A model generated the notes under the pieces. That model ran no database searches and was not told where the DNA came from. It was given only the letters and a program-made list of their open reading frames with translations. A program made the translations under genes and the position numbers. A stretch of 64,000 nucleotides of DNA from CAZHFA01 sp964534945 (GTDB lineage: Bacteria > Bdellovibrionota_C > UBA2361 > CAKMMH01): NCBI GenBank assembly GCA_964534945.1, contig CAZHSB010000002.1, positions 1-64,000 on the forward strand. The letters are read 5' to 3'. Positions 45,630 through 54,969 of the stretch are shown here, in pieces. How positions within the stretch are numbered: position 1 is the first letter of the stretch; every line of letters begins with the position of its first letter.

Positions 45630-46958
45630 ATGATAGTAATGAAATTTGGTGGATCTTCGGTAGCCACTGCAGAGAGAATCAAAGAAATAGAAAAAATCGT
45701 AAAATTGTATTTAGACAAAAAACCTATATTAGTATTCTCTGCTTGTGGAAAAACAACCGATTTGCTATTAGAGGCTGGAAACAATGCATTTAATGGTAAT
45801 GTAGATGCTTCAAAAATTATTGATCTTCATTATGAAATTGCAAAAGGATTAAATATCGATAAAGACGCCTTTGATTTCTTATTACTAGAATTACAAGATT
45901 TATTAAAAGGTATTTCTCTTTTTAAGGAATTTTCAAATAAGATTAAAGATAAACTAATGTCCTATGGAGAAAGGCTTTCTGTAAGGATTATCTCTGCATT
46001 CTTAAATTCAGAGGGAATTCCATCAAAACCGTTTGATGCTTGGGATGTTGGATTCCTTACTGATTCGACTTATGGTAATGCTCAAGTCAATGATGAAACA
46101 TATAACTTAATTTCTAAAACATTAGACAATTTAAAAAAGGTTTACGAATATACACCTGTCATTACAGGTTTCATAGCAAAAGATGATAAAGGAGTTATTA
46201 CGACATTAGGAAGAAGTGGTAGCGATTTAACAGCATCTATTTTAGGCGCTTCATTGCTTGTAGATGAAATACAAGTTTGGAAAGATGTTGATGGTATTTT
46301 GTCTGCAGATCCTAGAATAGTAAAAAATCCAAGAGTGATACCTGAACTTTCTTTTGATGAGGCATCAGAACTTGCATATTTTGGTGCGAAAGTATTGCAC
46401 CCTGCATCGATAGTACCAGCAATGAAAAGGCAAGTCCCTGTAAGAGTAAAAAATTCTTATAATCTAAGTGCAAAAGGTACCGTTGTTGTTAATACTCCGT
46501 CAAATGAAGATAAAAATACATTACTAAAAGCGATAACATCAAAAAGAAAAATTATTTTAATTGATATTGTCTCTTCAAGAATGTTAGGACAGTCTGGATT
46601 TTTAGCAAAAGTTTTTAATGTTTTTGAAGAAGAAAATATTTCTGTTGATATGATAGCAAGTAGTGAAATTTCTATCTCACTAACGTTAGACAACAGATAT
46701 GACGTATCTAAACTTAGAGAAAAACTTTCAAAATTTGCCAAAATTGATGTTAGTTATAATAAATCAATTATTAGTTTAATCGCTAATGTTGATAAGGCTT
46801 CAGAAATTTTGGGACGTGCTTTTTTAATTTTATCTAAAAAATCATATAATGTGCAAATGATTTCTCTTGGCGCTTCAAAAGTAAATATTAGTTTTATTTT
46901 AGATGATGTTGAAATTGAAGATTGCATAAAATTATTACACAAAGAGTTTTTTGAATAG
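45630..46958 (+). CDS. lysC: aspartate kinase
   Basis: 442 residues, monofunctional. The opening MIVMKFGGSSVA is the aspartokinase signature; GRSGSDLTASILGASL and WKDVDGILSADPR (substrate and nucleotide site) follow. Two C-terminal ACT domains (from about 310) provide feedback control, probably by lysine or threonine. It phosphorylates aspartate, first step to lysine, threonine, methionine and diaminopimelate for peptidoglycan. The domain type is that of the LysC/ThrA class. A DUF362 gene follows 25 bases later. Confidence 0.95.
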   Translation: MIVMKFGGSSVATAERIKEIEKIVKLYLDKKPILVFSACGKTTDLLLEAGNNAFNGNVDASKIIDLHYEIAKGLNIDKDAFDFLLLELQDLLKGISLFKEFSNKIKDKLMSYGERLSVRIISAFLNSEGIPSKPFDAWDVGFLTDSTYGNAQVNDETYNLISKTLDNLKKVYEYTPVITGFIAKDDKGVITTLGRSGSDLTASILGASLLVDEIQVWKDVDGILSADPRIVKNPRVIPELSFDEASELAYFGAKVLHPASIVPAMKRQVPVRVKNSYNLSAKGTVVVNTPSNEDKNTLLKAITSKRKIILIDIVSSRMLGQSGFLAKVFNVFEEENISVDMIASSEISISLTLDNRYDVSKLREKLSKFAKIDVSYNKSIISLIANVDKASEILGRAFLILSKKSYNVQMISLGASKVNISFILDDVEIEDCIKLLHKEFFE

Positions 46959-46983
46959 ATATATAATTTAAGGAAAATATTTT

Positions 46984-48060
46984 ATGGAAAAATCAAAAGT
47001 ATGGATAATCCCCCTTTCTAAAGATGCCTCTTTAGAAGAATTAAGAGAAAAAACAAATAAAATTTTACAAGAATCAAACTTACTGTCCATCATCTCCAAA
47101 AATAAACTTGTAGGAGTAAAACAACATTTTGGCGAAAAAGGAAATGACGGATTTATAAAACCTGAAATTACAAAAATTATAGTAAATAAAATCAAAGAAA
47201 GGCTTGGAAAGCCTTTATTGATAGAGACAAACACACTTTATCATGGCGAACGTTCAAACACATACGATCATTTAAAAATTGCTTATGAACACGGGTTTAC
47301 TTATGAAAATGTTGGCGCACCGATTACTATAATGGACGGAGTAAATGGGCAAGTCCAATATCCTGTAAAAATAGATGGGAAACATTTTAAGGAAGTATAT
47401 GTAGCTTCTGATCTTCCTTTTTTTGATTCTCTTGTTGTCCTTTCTCACGTTAAAGGACATATTATGGCAGGATTAGGTGGAGCCATAAAAAATCTTGGAA
47501 TGGGCCTTGCGGGACGCACAGGAAAACTTGCACAACATGCAGATTTTAAACCGAGTATAAATAAAAATTGCATAGCTTGTGGACTATGTGCAAAGTTTTG
47601 TAATCATGATGCAATACACATAGAAAATGGCAATTGGACTTTTGATCCTATAAAATGCGCAGGCTGTGGAGAATGCTTTACTGCTTGTAAACGTGGCGCA
47701 ATATCTTTTAATTGGGTAGGATCAGATGATACATTTCAAGAAAAATTAGCAGAATATGCTTTTGGTGCGGCAAAAGATCATATAGAAAAAGGAAAAACTC
47801 TTTTTATAAATTATATAAATCATATTACTCAAAAATGTGATTGCGAAGGTGGGCATAATCCAGTGCTATATGGAGATGTTGCAATTTTAGCAAGCCAAGA
47901 TCCTGTTGCAATTGATAAAGCTTCTTACGATTTAACAAAAGAAGCATTTAGTAAAGATATTTTTAAGGAATTCTGGCCTGAATTAAATCATATAAGGCAA
48001 TTAGAACATGCAAAAGAGCTAGGACTTGGCAGTATGGAGTATGAAAGAATTAATCTTTAA
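46984..48060 (+). CDS. DUF362 protein with two 4Fe-4S ferredoxin motifs
   Basis: 358 residues. An N-terminal DUF362 region (VGVKQHFGEKGNDGFIKPE, VLSHVKGHIMAGLGGAIKNLGMGLAGR) is followed by two 4Fe-4S motifs, CIACGLCAKFC and CAGCGECFTAC (about 197-240). The C-terminal part resumes the DUF362 fold. Such proteins are taken as redox or assembly proteins of anaerobes; the exact reaction is not known. Its stop codon overlaps that of the convergent nuclease-like gene. Confidence 0.88.
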   Translation: MEKSKVWIIPLSKDASLEELREKTNKILQESNLLSIISKNKLVGVKQHFGEKGNDGFIKPEITKIIVNKIKERLGKPLLIETNTLYHGERSNTYDHLKIAYEHGFTYENVGAPITIMDGVNGQVQYPVKIDGKHFKEVYVASDLPFFDSLVVLSHVKGHIMAGLGGAIKNLGMGLAGRTGKLAQHADFKPSINKNCIACGLCAKFCNHDAIHIENGNWTFDPIKCAGCGECFTACKRGAISFNWVGSDDTFQEKLAEYAFGAAKDHIEKGKTLFINYINHITQKCDCEGGHNPVLYGDVAILASQDPVAIDKASYDLTKEAFSKDIFKEFWPELNHIRQLEHAKELGLGSMEYERINL

Positions 48061-49301
48061 GCCTTTGATGGCTCATAATACAGGCATGTAATATCTGAAC
48101 AGACAGATCCCTGTTTGTTTTTATAAAAATTTGTTTTTAGTAAGTTTACCATTGTTATCGGGATTTGCGTATCAAAGAATTTCGCTGTTTCTTTTGTTGC
48201 GCTTATTGGATCTTCTCCCGGTAAAACTAATAATACATTAGGTAAATTTTCTCCTTTATATAAATCTTTCATGGCATTAAGAAGCGTTTCGGCACATTCT
48301 TTTTCCGTGATGACAACAAAGTTATTTATGGTTTTATCTGCTGCTATGACTTCTCCTAGACGTGTTATTTGGTTCCCTATCCCTTCCCCTCTACCATGAT
48401 TGTCATTTTTACGTAAAAAAGTAGAAGATTTGTTTTTAACTTCGATTGCAATTTTCTCTCCATCACTAAGAGTTAAAATTGCATCTATTTCTGCAAAGAT
48501 CTTGTTACTATTTTCATTTGTTGAATACTTAGATCCTATTTCAATATTGTTGATTATCCTTTTTATCTCACCATTTTTATCTTCATATAAATTATTATCT
48601 ACCATTTTTCCTATTGTTCTAGCTTCTACAAAAAATCCCTCTAATGAGCCAGAAAGTTCAAATTGATTATGGATCTCTCCTCTTGAATACTTATCAAAAC
48701 ATTCTTGAAGAGAATCAATCCAACTTGACATTCCTACTACATTACCTCTTCCCATTTTTGTATAAATTTTCCCTACATTAGTAAAAAATTTATTACTTTC
48801 CTCATTCAATCCGCAACATTCTAATTGTTTATACAATTTTTTTATTTTAGAAAAATTTTCCTTAAACTCATTAATTCCATTTCCTGTGTCTGTTATATAG
48901 AAAGCATATAAAAAAGCCCTCTTATCTTGTGCATTCATAGAATCAATATTGAAATCTTTCTTAAAAGCATTAAGACCAGAAATCCCTTCTGTATAAACGC
49001 TTGGATCTCCTTTCCAAAGATTTGGAAGTTCTATCCCCTGTCTATGAAATTCTTTTTTTAACTTTTCTAAATTTCCTTCTACAAAAGCGACCACTTTTTC
49101 TGGATCTTTCGGAACTACCCCTGATCCATTTAATGGACATTGGTGCATCTTAAAAAATTTGCTAGGATGACGATTAAGGCTTTCGCTTTTTAAATTATAC
49201 GATGTCCCTAAATTTGATACTCCAGCGCCATTTGAATTATTCTGATATCGTGACATATAAAACCCAAAACAAAAACCATCTAGTTTATCGTAAAACGCCA
49301 C
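48057..49301 (-). CDS. orphan protein with PD-(D/E)XK nuclease-like core
   Basis: 414 residues. The first 220 are unrecognised, largely helical. The C-terminal half has the restriction-endonuclease-like pattern: Glu 226, then FAEIDAILTLSDGEKIAIEVKNK with Asp 273 and E287-x-K289, and Gln 311 in GNQITRLGEVI. These are the expected metal-binding and catalytic residues in the expected spacing. The last strand block is FVVITEKECAETLLNAM. It has no methyltransferase, helicase, toxin partner or immunity gene nearby. It could be a nuclease, a repair factor or a toxin effector. Confidence 0.68.
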   Translation of the reverse strand: MAFYDKLDGFCFGFYMSRYQNNSNGAGVSNLGTSYNLKSESLNRHPSKFFKMHQCPLNGSGVVPKDPEKVVAFVEGNLEKLKKEFHRQGIELPNLWKGDPSVYTEGISGLNAFKKDFNIDSMNAQDKRAFLYAFYITDTGNGINEFKENFSKIKKLYKQLECCGLNEESNKFFTNVGKIYTKMGRGNVVGMSSWIDSLQECFDKYSRGEIHNQFELSGSLEGFFVEARTIGKMVDNNLYEDKNGEIKRIINNIEIGSKYSTNENSNKIFAEIDAILTLSDGEKIAIEVKNKSSTFLRKNDNHGRGEGIGNQITRLGEVIAADKTINNFVVITEKECAETLLNAMKDLYKGENLPNVLLVLPGEDPISATKETAKFFDTQIPITMVNLLKTNFYKNKQGSVCSDITCLYYEPSKA

Positions 49302-49434
49302 TTATAACTTTATAAAAATCCCTCAAATTCTTTTTATAAATTATGTCTATCTTTCAAATGGTTACAAAGTTGAGTAAGATTTTATTTTCTATATAATTCT
49401 CCAACGTTTTTACACTTTTATAAGAAATTTTTAT

Positions 49435-51210
49435 ATGACAGCAGAACCATTAGACGATAACAAATTTAATAAAAAAAATAAAATCAAAGAAAATGAATTA
49501 GAAAGTATGGGTCTATTTCCTGATTCTCAAGATCTTGATTCAAATAAGAAGGATCTTTATGGAAAAATTTTTGATTTAAAAAGAAAGATTAGCTGTTTTT
49601 TACAAGAGGCAATAAAATCTGAACTATACAAAGATTATAAAGATGCAATATCGGAATATAAAAAGGCAATTATTCCTGCATATGAAATAGGAGATGTCGA
49701 AAACTTATCTTTTACGATACTTAAAATTAGTGATTGCCTTGAACAAAGCGGTAATTTACAGGTGGCAATAGATTTCGAAGAAGAAAAATTTAATTTATTA
49801 AAAAAAATCAATGCAAAAAGTGAATTTTTAGCAGTTCACCATATAAATTTAATCAGACTTTATGAGCTATCTTCATTTTCTGCAGAAAATGAATTAGATA
49901 AAGAAATTTCAACAATAAAAACACTTGATAATATAAAAAAGTTGTCTTCCATTCCAAAAGATTATATTAAAGGATCTTTAATCGTAAAATCCCCGCTTAA
50001 AAAACTTTTAGATACATACTTAACACAATTTAAGTTTAATGTACCCGCATTAAAAAGAGCCAATAATATAATAAAAATTTGTCAGGAAATTTTCCCAACA
50101 ATCGAAAATAGTCAAAAAGATTTTCTAGAAGATTACTCCTTAAACCTAAAAATCAATATCGCTACTATAGAAAAAAACATAAACTTTTTAAAAGATTTAC
50201 TTCACAACAATGAATCCTCATTAGATACTTTCCTCGATACAACATTTAGACTTCTTGAGATTTATTCTGATGAGGGGAAAAAAATAGAAGCTAGAGATCT
50301 TCTCTTATCCTCTCATGAACATTTGTGTGATCTTACCGTCTTTAATCCAAAAAATTGCAAAGTGTTGATAAGCTTTATAGCAATCTCAACAGAAATGGTA
50401 TCTTTTTATTGTCAAATAAATGATCTCAAAATGGCAAGTAAATATTTTAAAATTTTAGATCATACTTTACAAAAACCAGATAGTATTCAAATATTGGGGA
50501 CAGACCTTTCTAAAGTACATTTGGCAAATACAAAAACTGTAAAAAAAATATATAATGATTTTTCATTTACATTATCAGATTATGCTTCCGTAAGACTTGA
50601 GTTAGAAGAAAAAATAAATCCAAAAAATACAAAAAAATTTGAAGATTTATTGGATAAAATTTTAAGTTTCTCTCAAAGTGACATAAAAAATCCTTTGATT
50701 TATTGTAACTTAATATTAAATTCCTTGGAAACGGCTATCCAAAATAACGAAAAGAATACAGCTGATAGTTTGATTGAAGAAAATGATCAATTGTTCTCGC
50801 AAATAAAGGCTCCCGAAACATGTATCGCATATAATATGGCACAAGTCGATTATCACTTAACATTTGATGAAATTGTAGATATTGAAAAAATTTTTAAAAT
50901 ATTTGATAATGTTCAAAATACAATTTTAAAAAATAATCTATCAAACTCATATATATTTTTTGATTTCACTATGAGAAAAGTTGATTTTTTATTGGACGTT
51001 GATGACCCCCTATTAGCAAAAGATACTATTGAAGATGCTCAAGAATATATAACACATAATAATCTCCAGCAAAGCGAGGAAGGCCTGTCACTTTTAGAAT
51101 TAGAAAAACAAGTTTATGAACAACTTGGCTTCGACTTAGAGATAGAAAAAATAAATTCTGAAATATCTTCTTTGACAACATTTTTAGAAGAACAAAATTC
51201 AATCTTATAA
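49435..51210 (+). CDS. large helical TPR-like protein of unknown function
   Basis: 591 residues, no signal peptide or membrane segment. It is almost all alpha-helical, with TPR-like helix pairs (YKDYKDAISEYKKAIIPAYEIGD, LSFTILKISDCLEQSGNLQVAIDFEEEKFNLL) spread over residues 55-560. No enzymatic motif. Such proteins act as scaffolds. It is divergent from the PD-(D/E)XK gene and followed by a small zinc-binding protein; no partner is known. Confidence 0.65.
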   Translation: MTAEPLDDNKFNKKNKIKENELESMGLFPDSQDLDSNKKDLYGKIFDLKRKISCFLQEAIKSELYKDYKDAISEYKKAIIPAYEIGDVENLSFTILKISDCLEQSGNLQVAIDFEEEKFNLLKKINAKSEFLAVHHINLIRLYELSSFSAENELDKEISTIKTLDNIKKLSSIPKDYIKGSLIVKSPLKKLLDTYLTQFKFNVPALKRANNIIKICQEIFPTIENSQKDFLEDYSLNLKINIATIEKNINFLKDLLHNNESSLDTFLDTTFRLLEIYSDEGKKIEARDLLLSSHEHLCDLTVFNPKNCKVLISFIAISTEMVSFYCQINDLKMASKYFKILDHTLQKPDSIQILGTDLSKVHLANTKTVKKIYNDFSFTLSDYASVRLELEEKINPKNTKKFEDLLDKILSFSQSDIKNPLIYCNLILNSLETAIQNNEKNTADSLIEENDQLFSQIKAPETCIAYNMAQVDYHLTFDEIVDIEKIFKIFDNVQNTILKNNLSNSYIFFDFTMRKVDFLLDVDDPLLAKDTIEDAQEYITHNNLQQSEEGLSLLELEKQVYEQLGFDLEIEKINSEISSLTTFLEEQNSIL

Positions 51211-51284
51211 TCTTTATACATTGTTATTTTTCTTAATACTTGTTACTATTCAAGTATATTATAAGGTTATAATGATTTTAAAAG

Positions 51285-51581
51285 ATGACAAAGATTAACG
51301 GTCCAATAGAATTAAAAAAAGAAGATACGCAACGAGAATCAATTGATTCGTCATCTCGCAAACACTCATGTAAAAATTATAGTACTTGTTTAAATTTAGC
51401 AGCTAGCCTTGACTGGAATGGCTTTAATTGCACAAAATGTTCGGGAAATATAAATGAGCAACTTATTTGGAGAGCACAAAGTGCACAAAAAAAAGATTCA
51501 CTAACCAAAAAACTTTTTCCACTTCCAAAAATAAAGTGCATCACAACCAAGACAAATATAAAAGTAAAAAAAGTTTCTTAA
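51285..51581 (+). CDS. small protein with CX5C...CX2C putative zinc site
   Basis: 98 residues. The centre reads HSCKNYSTCLNLAASLDWNGFNCTKCSGN, with cysteines in C-x5-C and C-x2-C spacing, then INEQLIWRAQSAQKK. The C-terminal 25 residues are basic. A zinc-ribbon-like fold is likely from the spacing; nucleic acid or protein binding is possible. No family named with confidence. It is followed by a bidirectional terminator. Confidence 0.6.
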   Translation: MTKINGPIELKKEDTQRESIDSSSRKHSCKNYSTCLNLAASLDWNGFNCTKCSGNINEQLIWRAQSAQKKDSLTKKLFPLPKIKCITTKTNIKVKKVS

Positions 51582-51590
51582 AGAAAAAGT

Positions 51591-51628
51591 TTGAGACATA
51601 CATTATATAAAATACAAAGATGTCTCAA
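51591..51628. terminator. bidirectional terminator between convergent small genes
   Basis: Perfect 9-bp arms TTGAGACAT (51591-51599) and ATGTCTCAA (51620-51628), with A-rich sequence on the left giving a T-run for the minus strand. Confidence 0.7.
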
Positions 51629-51650
51629 GAATAAATTACCTAACCTTTTT

Positions 51651-51821
51651 TTAATCAAAACCAAGGACAAATTTTTCAAAATCTATTTGCAATTGGGATC
51701 CATCCTTAACAGAGATAGAAACTTCCACGTTTGGATTAGATTTCGGTTCAATTTTTTCTTTGCCTTCTTCATCGAAATCATCTTCCTCATCATCAAGCCC
51801 GTCATAAAATTCATACTCCAT
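51651..51821 (-). CDS. 56-residue acidic protein
   Basis: Short gene starting MEYEFYDGLDDEEDDFDEEG. Nearly all of its first 24 residues are acidic or aromatic; the C-terminal half forms a likely beta hairpin (NVEVSISVKDGSQLQIDFEKFVLGFD). A ribosome-binding site AAAGGAAAT lies upstream and the gene ends just before a bidirectional terminator, both supporting it as real. The rest of this stretch to 52138 holds no other gene. Function unknown; DNA mimicry or a chaperone-like role is only a thought from the charge. Confidence 0.6.
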   Translation of the reverse strand: MEYEFYDGLDDEEDDFDEEGKEKIEPKSNPNVEVSISVKDGSQLQIDFEKFVLGFD

Positions 51822-52047
51822 AAAAAACCATTTCCTTTCAATAAATGTATAACCTTACCCAAAAACACGTAGCGAATAAAGTTATCATATCCATTTTTTT
51901 TTTACAAGTTTATTTTTTATTCCCCATAAGTGTAAAAGCTCAAAGATAACAAAAATTAAATCGATAAAAATGTAACATTTTTGTATAAAACAGCCTAAAA
52001 AGCATTCTTTTAGGAACCTTTCTGTCAAAAAAACACTCTAAAATAAT

Positions 52048-52076
52048 TGTAAGAGTCAAAAATCTTACATTAAAAA
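52048..52076 (+). promoter_or_regulatory. possible promoter and operator of the FleQ-like gene
   Basis: TTGTAA at 52048-52053 and TAAAAA at 52071-52076 are spaced by 17. Inside them lies the inverted repeat GTAAGA...TCTTAC (52049-52068). A second palindrome, AAAAATGTAACATTTTT, sits at 51966-51982. No sigma-54 -24/-12 signature is visible. Confidence 0.35.
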
Positions 52077-52138
52077 AAGATAAATAAAAAAACACAGGTC
52101 AAAGGAATGACTTTTGTAAAATTTTTAAGGAGCTGTAA

Positions 52139-53245
52139 ATGGAATTACACGACGTAAATAGTTTGAATCAACAATTTCCTAACTTCCAAGGAATTATTAG
52201 CCAATGCAAAGAAATGCAAAGTATTTTTGGCATTGTTGGGAAAGTAGCTAAAACAAACACCACTGTATTAATATCTGGAGAAAGTGGAACAGGAAAAGAG
52301 CTTATCGCAAAATCACTTCATACATTGAGCGGTAGAGCTGGAAGATTAGTCCCAGTAAATTGCGCAGCAATTCCAGAAGAAATTTTGGAAAGTGAACTTT
52401 TTGGCCATGAAAAAGGAGCGTTCACAGGTGCGATATCAAGTAAATTAGGAAGATTCCAAATTGCGGATAAGGGAACTATATTTTTAGATGAAATTGGGGA
52501 AATGAGTGCAAAACTTCAAGCAAAACTTTTAAGGGTTTTGCAAGATGGAACTATTGATCCAGTGGGATCGACAAAATCAATACATGTTGACGTTCGTGTT
52601 ATTGCCGCTACGAATAAAGATTTAAGAGAAGCTGTAAAAGAAGGGAATTTCAGAGAAGATTTATTTTATAGACTTCAAGTCGTTCCTATCGAACTTCCCG
52701 CATTAAGAGAAAGATGCGATGATATATCACTACTTACAGAATATTTTTTGGAACATTTTTCTGAAAAATTCTCAAAAGAAATAAAAATAAGCGAAAACGC
52801 AATAAAGGCATTAAATTCCTATAACTGGCCTGGAAATATTAGAGAACTAGAAAATTTAGCTGAACGTTTAGTTGTCCTCTCAGATTCAAATAAAATAGAT
52901 ACTCAAGATTTACCAAGTTATATTTTAAAAGATCAATCTTTTACAATGAGCACAAATATTCCAGAAGAAATTCCAGACAATGGTTTTGATTTTAATGATT
53001 TTATTTCAAGAATGGAAGATAAAATAATAACATCCGCGCTAAGAAAAACGCATGGAAATAAAAAGGCTGCAGCCGAGCTTTTAAATCTAAACAGGACGAC
53101 ATTAGTTGAAAAAATAAAGAAGAAAAATTTAAGTTTAAGTAGCATGATCGAAAAAGATGATTCGTCAAATAATGAACGCCCAAATTTTGGCATCAATTTT
53201 GAAGATACACCCGTGTCATTTTCTCGTTCAATGCAAAATGTGTAA
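52139..53245 (+). CDS. sigma-54-dependent activator, FleQ-like, without receiver domain
   Basis: 368 residues. The AAA+ domain has Walker A GESGTGKE, the sigma-54-contacting loop GAFTGA, Walker B IFLDEIGEM and the arginine-rich VPIELPALRERCDDI. A C-terminal Fis-type helix-turn-helix contains KKAAAELLNLNRTTLVEKIKKKNL, close to the RRTTLVEKM end of FleQ/FlrA. There is no N-terminal receiver or REC-like domain, as in PspF. It probably switches RpoN-dependent genes for motility or pili. It starts a run of regulatory genes. Confidence 0.86.
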   Translation: MELHDVNSLNQQFPNFQGIISQCKEMQSIFGIVGKVAKTNTTVLISGESGTGKELIAKSLHTLSGRAGRLVPVNCAAIPEEILESELFGHEKGAFTGAISSKLGRFQIADKGTIFLDEIGEMSAKLQAKLLRVLQDGTIDPVGSTKSIHVDVRVIAATNKDLREAVKEGNFREDLFYRLQVVPIELPALRERCDDISLLTEYFLEHFSEKFSKEIKISENAIKALNSYNWPGNIRELENLAERLVVLSDSNKIDTQDLPSYILKDQSFTMSTNIPEEIPDNGFDFNDFISRMEDKIITSALRKTHGNKKAAAELLNLNRTTLVEKIKKKNLSLSSMIEKDDSSNNERPNFGINFEDTPVSFSRSMQNV

Positions 53246-53263
53246 ATAAAGGATAAAAATTAT

Positions 53264-54130
53264 ATGAAATTCAATGTATTAATTTTATCTATGCTTTTTT
53301 ATGCCAATCTTGCTTTGGCTGAACACCCAATAAATGTTCAAAAAAATGCCATAAACAAAGAATATTATAAAGCAATGATTTCTTTTGAAAGGCTTCCAAA
53401 GCAAAAGATCAATAAAGATGTCCTATTTGCAGCAGCTCAAAGTGCTTGGGCATTAAGTTTACCCGAGAAAGCCATAGAACTTTTTGATAGCATATTAAAT
53501 AATTTCGATATTAGCTCAAAAGAAAAAGCTAGAATTCTTCTTTTTAAAGGAATAATAGAATTTCAAGAAGATAATGTTGCCACGGCAGAACTTCTTGCAA
53601 ATGAATCATTGAAATTAACAGAAAATAACTCTCTAAAATCATCTGCGCTAAAACTACTTGGCGATTGTTCGTTCAAATTAAAACAATACGGACAAGCTGA
53701 AGAAAGATACACACAGGCCTTAGAACATGCATCAAAAGAAGAATCAAATAGTATTTATTTTCAACGAGGAAGCTCCTTTTTCTATTTAAGGAACCTCAAA
53801 GAAGCAAAAGAAGATCTTAAAAAGGTTTCTCTTGATAATGAAGATGCCGTTTCCTCTATAAGATTGTTGATTAAAATTTCTCTTGATGAAAAGAATTATA
53901 AAGAATTAAAACAATGGCTAAAAGTTGCTAACACGGAATTTTCCGAACAATTTATAGATAGCTGGGTTGATTATGCAAAATTACAGCTTGCAATGAGTGA
54001 AAATGACGAAAGACTTGCTAGAAAAATTTTAGGAAAAGCTAAAGAAAAATTTCCACCATCAGATCCTTGGGTAAATTTAGCTATGGCTTCTTTTGAAACT
54101 TTTCTATGGGATAAAGGAACTAAAAAATAA
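53264..54130 (+). CDS. secreted TPR-repeat protein
   Basis: 288 residues with a signal peptide (MKFNVLILSMLFYANLALA, cleavage after ALA). It has several TPR-like helix pairs, for example AWALSLPEKAIELFDSIL and LLGDCSFKLKQYGQAEERYTQALEHA. It is probably periplasmic and a protein-binding scaffold. It lies 18 bases after the FleQ-like gene, and its stop overlaps the start of the histidine kinase (TAATG), so it is part of the same operon. It could feed an envelope or pilus signal into the kinase, which itself lacks a sensor domain; this is inference. Confidence 0.75.
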   Translation: MKFNVLILSMLFYANLALAEHPINVQKNAINKEYYKAMISFERLPKQKINKDVLFAAAQSAWALSLPEKAIELFDSILNNFDISSKEKARILLFKGIIEFQEDNVATAELLANESLKLTENNSLKSSALKLLGDCSFKLKQYGQAEERYTQALEHASKEESNSIYFQRGSSFFYLRNLKEAKEDLKKVSLDNEDAVSSIRLLIKISLDEKNYKELKQWLKVANTEFSEQFIDSWVDYAKLQLAMSENDERLARKILGKAKEKFPPSDPWVNLAMASFETFLWDKGTKK

Positions 54131-54960
54131 TGGTAGAAAACTCAATAAAGAACATTCCAATAACAACTTCAAATTCTTTTTTAGAAAGCTCCTTTGAAAA
54201 TTTTATATCTGCAGCTAGAAAACTTGAAGAAAACTATAATTTATTAAAATATGAAGTTGTAAATTTAAAAGAGGAATTAAAGCAAAAAGATTTGGAAATA
54301 AAACGAGCTGAAGATTTAGCCACTATCGGGCAAACTGCTTCTGCAATTGCTCATGAAATAAGAAATCCTTTAGGCGCAATGAAATTATTTGTTTCTATAT
54401 TAAAATCTGATCTAAAAGATAATCAATCTGTACTTCCCACCTTAAAACAAATCGATATTTGTATATCGAGCTTAGATAATGTTGTATCAAATGTACTTCA
54501 GTTTTCAAAAAATAAAAAAGATGTTTTAACCCCTATTAATCTACAATCTATAATTAAAGAACAATTATCAATAATAAAAAACGTTTCAAAAGATGATGTT
54601 CAAATTAAAGAAACTTATAAAGATAACAATATTTTTGTTCTTGGCTCACAATCTTCTTTAGGACGAGTTTTTTATAATTTATTTTTAAATGCATTACAGG
54701 CACAAAAAGAAAATGCGTTCATTGGAATTAATGTATATTCAACAAGCAATGATGTAGTAGTGACTGTTTCAGATCATGGGAACGGAATCGATAAAAAAGT
54801 TAAAGATAAGATTTTTGATCCATTTATCAGCACAAAAAATGAAGGTACTGGACTTGGGCTCGCAGTCGTAAAAAGAATTTTAGAAAATCATAATGCTACT
54901 ATAAAAGTAGATAATGATAATGGTGCAATTTTTACAATTACTTTTAAAAGTAATTTTTAA
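54130..54960 (+). CDS. soluble histidine kinase, FleS/NtrB-like
   Basis: 276 residues, no membrane segment or PAS domain. An N-terminal coiled coil (about 25-62) leads into the H-box AIAHEIRNPLGAM with the phospho-accepting His. The N-box NLFLNALQAQ, G1 VSDHGNGID and G2 GTGLGLAVVKRI follow. It autophosphorylates and passes the phosphate to a response regulator, most likely the next gene. It starts in the stop codon of the TPR gene. Confidence 0.9.
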   Translation: MVENSIKNIPITTSNSFLESSFENFISAARKLEENYNLLKYEVVNLKEELKQKDLEIKRAEDLATIGQTASAIAHEIRNPLGAMKLFVSILKSDLKDNQSVLPTLKQIDICISSLDNVVSNVLQFSKNKKDVLTPINLQSIIKEQLSIIKNVSKDDVQIKETYKDNNIFVLGSQSSLGRVFYNLFLNALQAQKENAFIGINVYSTSNDVVVTVSDHGNGIDKKVKDKIFDPFISTKNEGTGLGLAVVKRILENHNATIKVDNDNGAIFTITFKSNF

Positions 54961-54969
54961 GGTTATATT

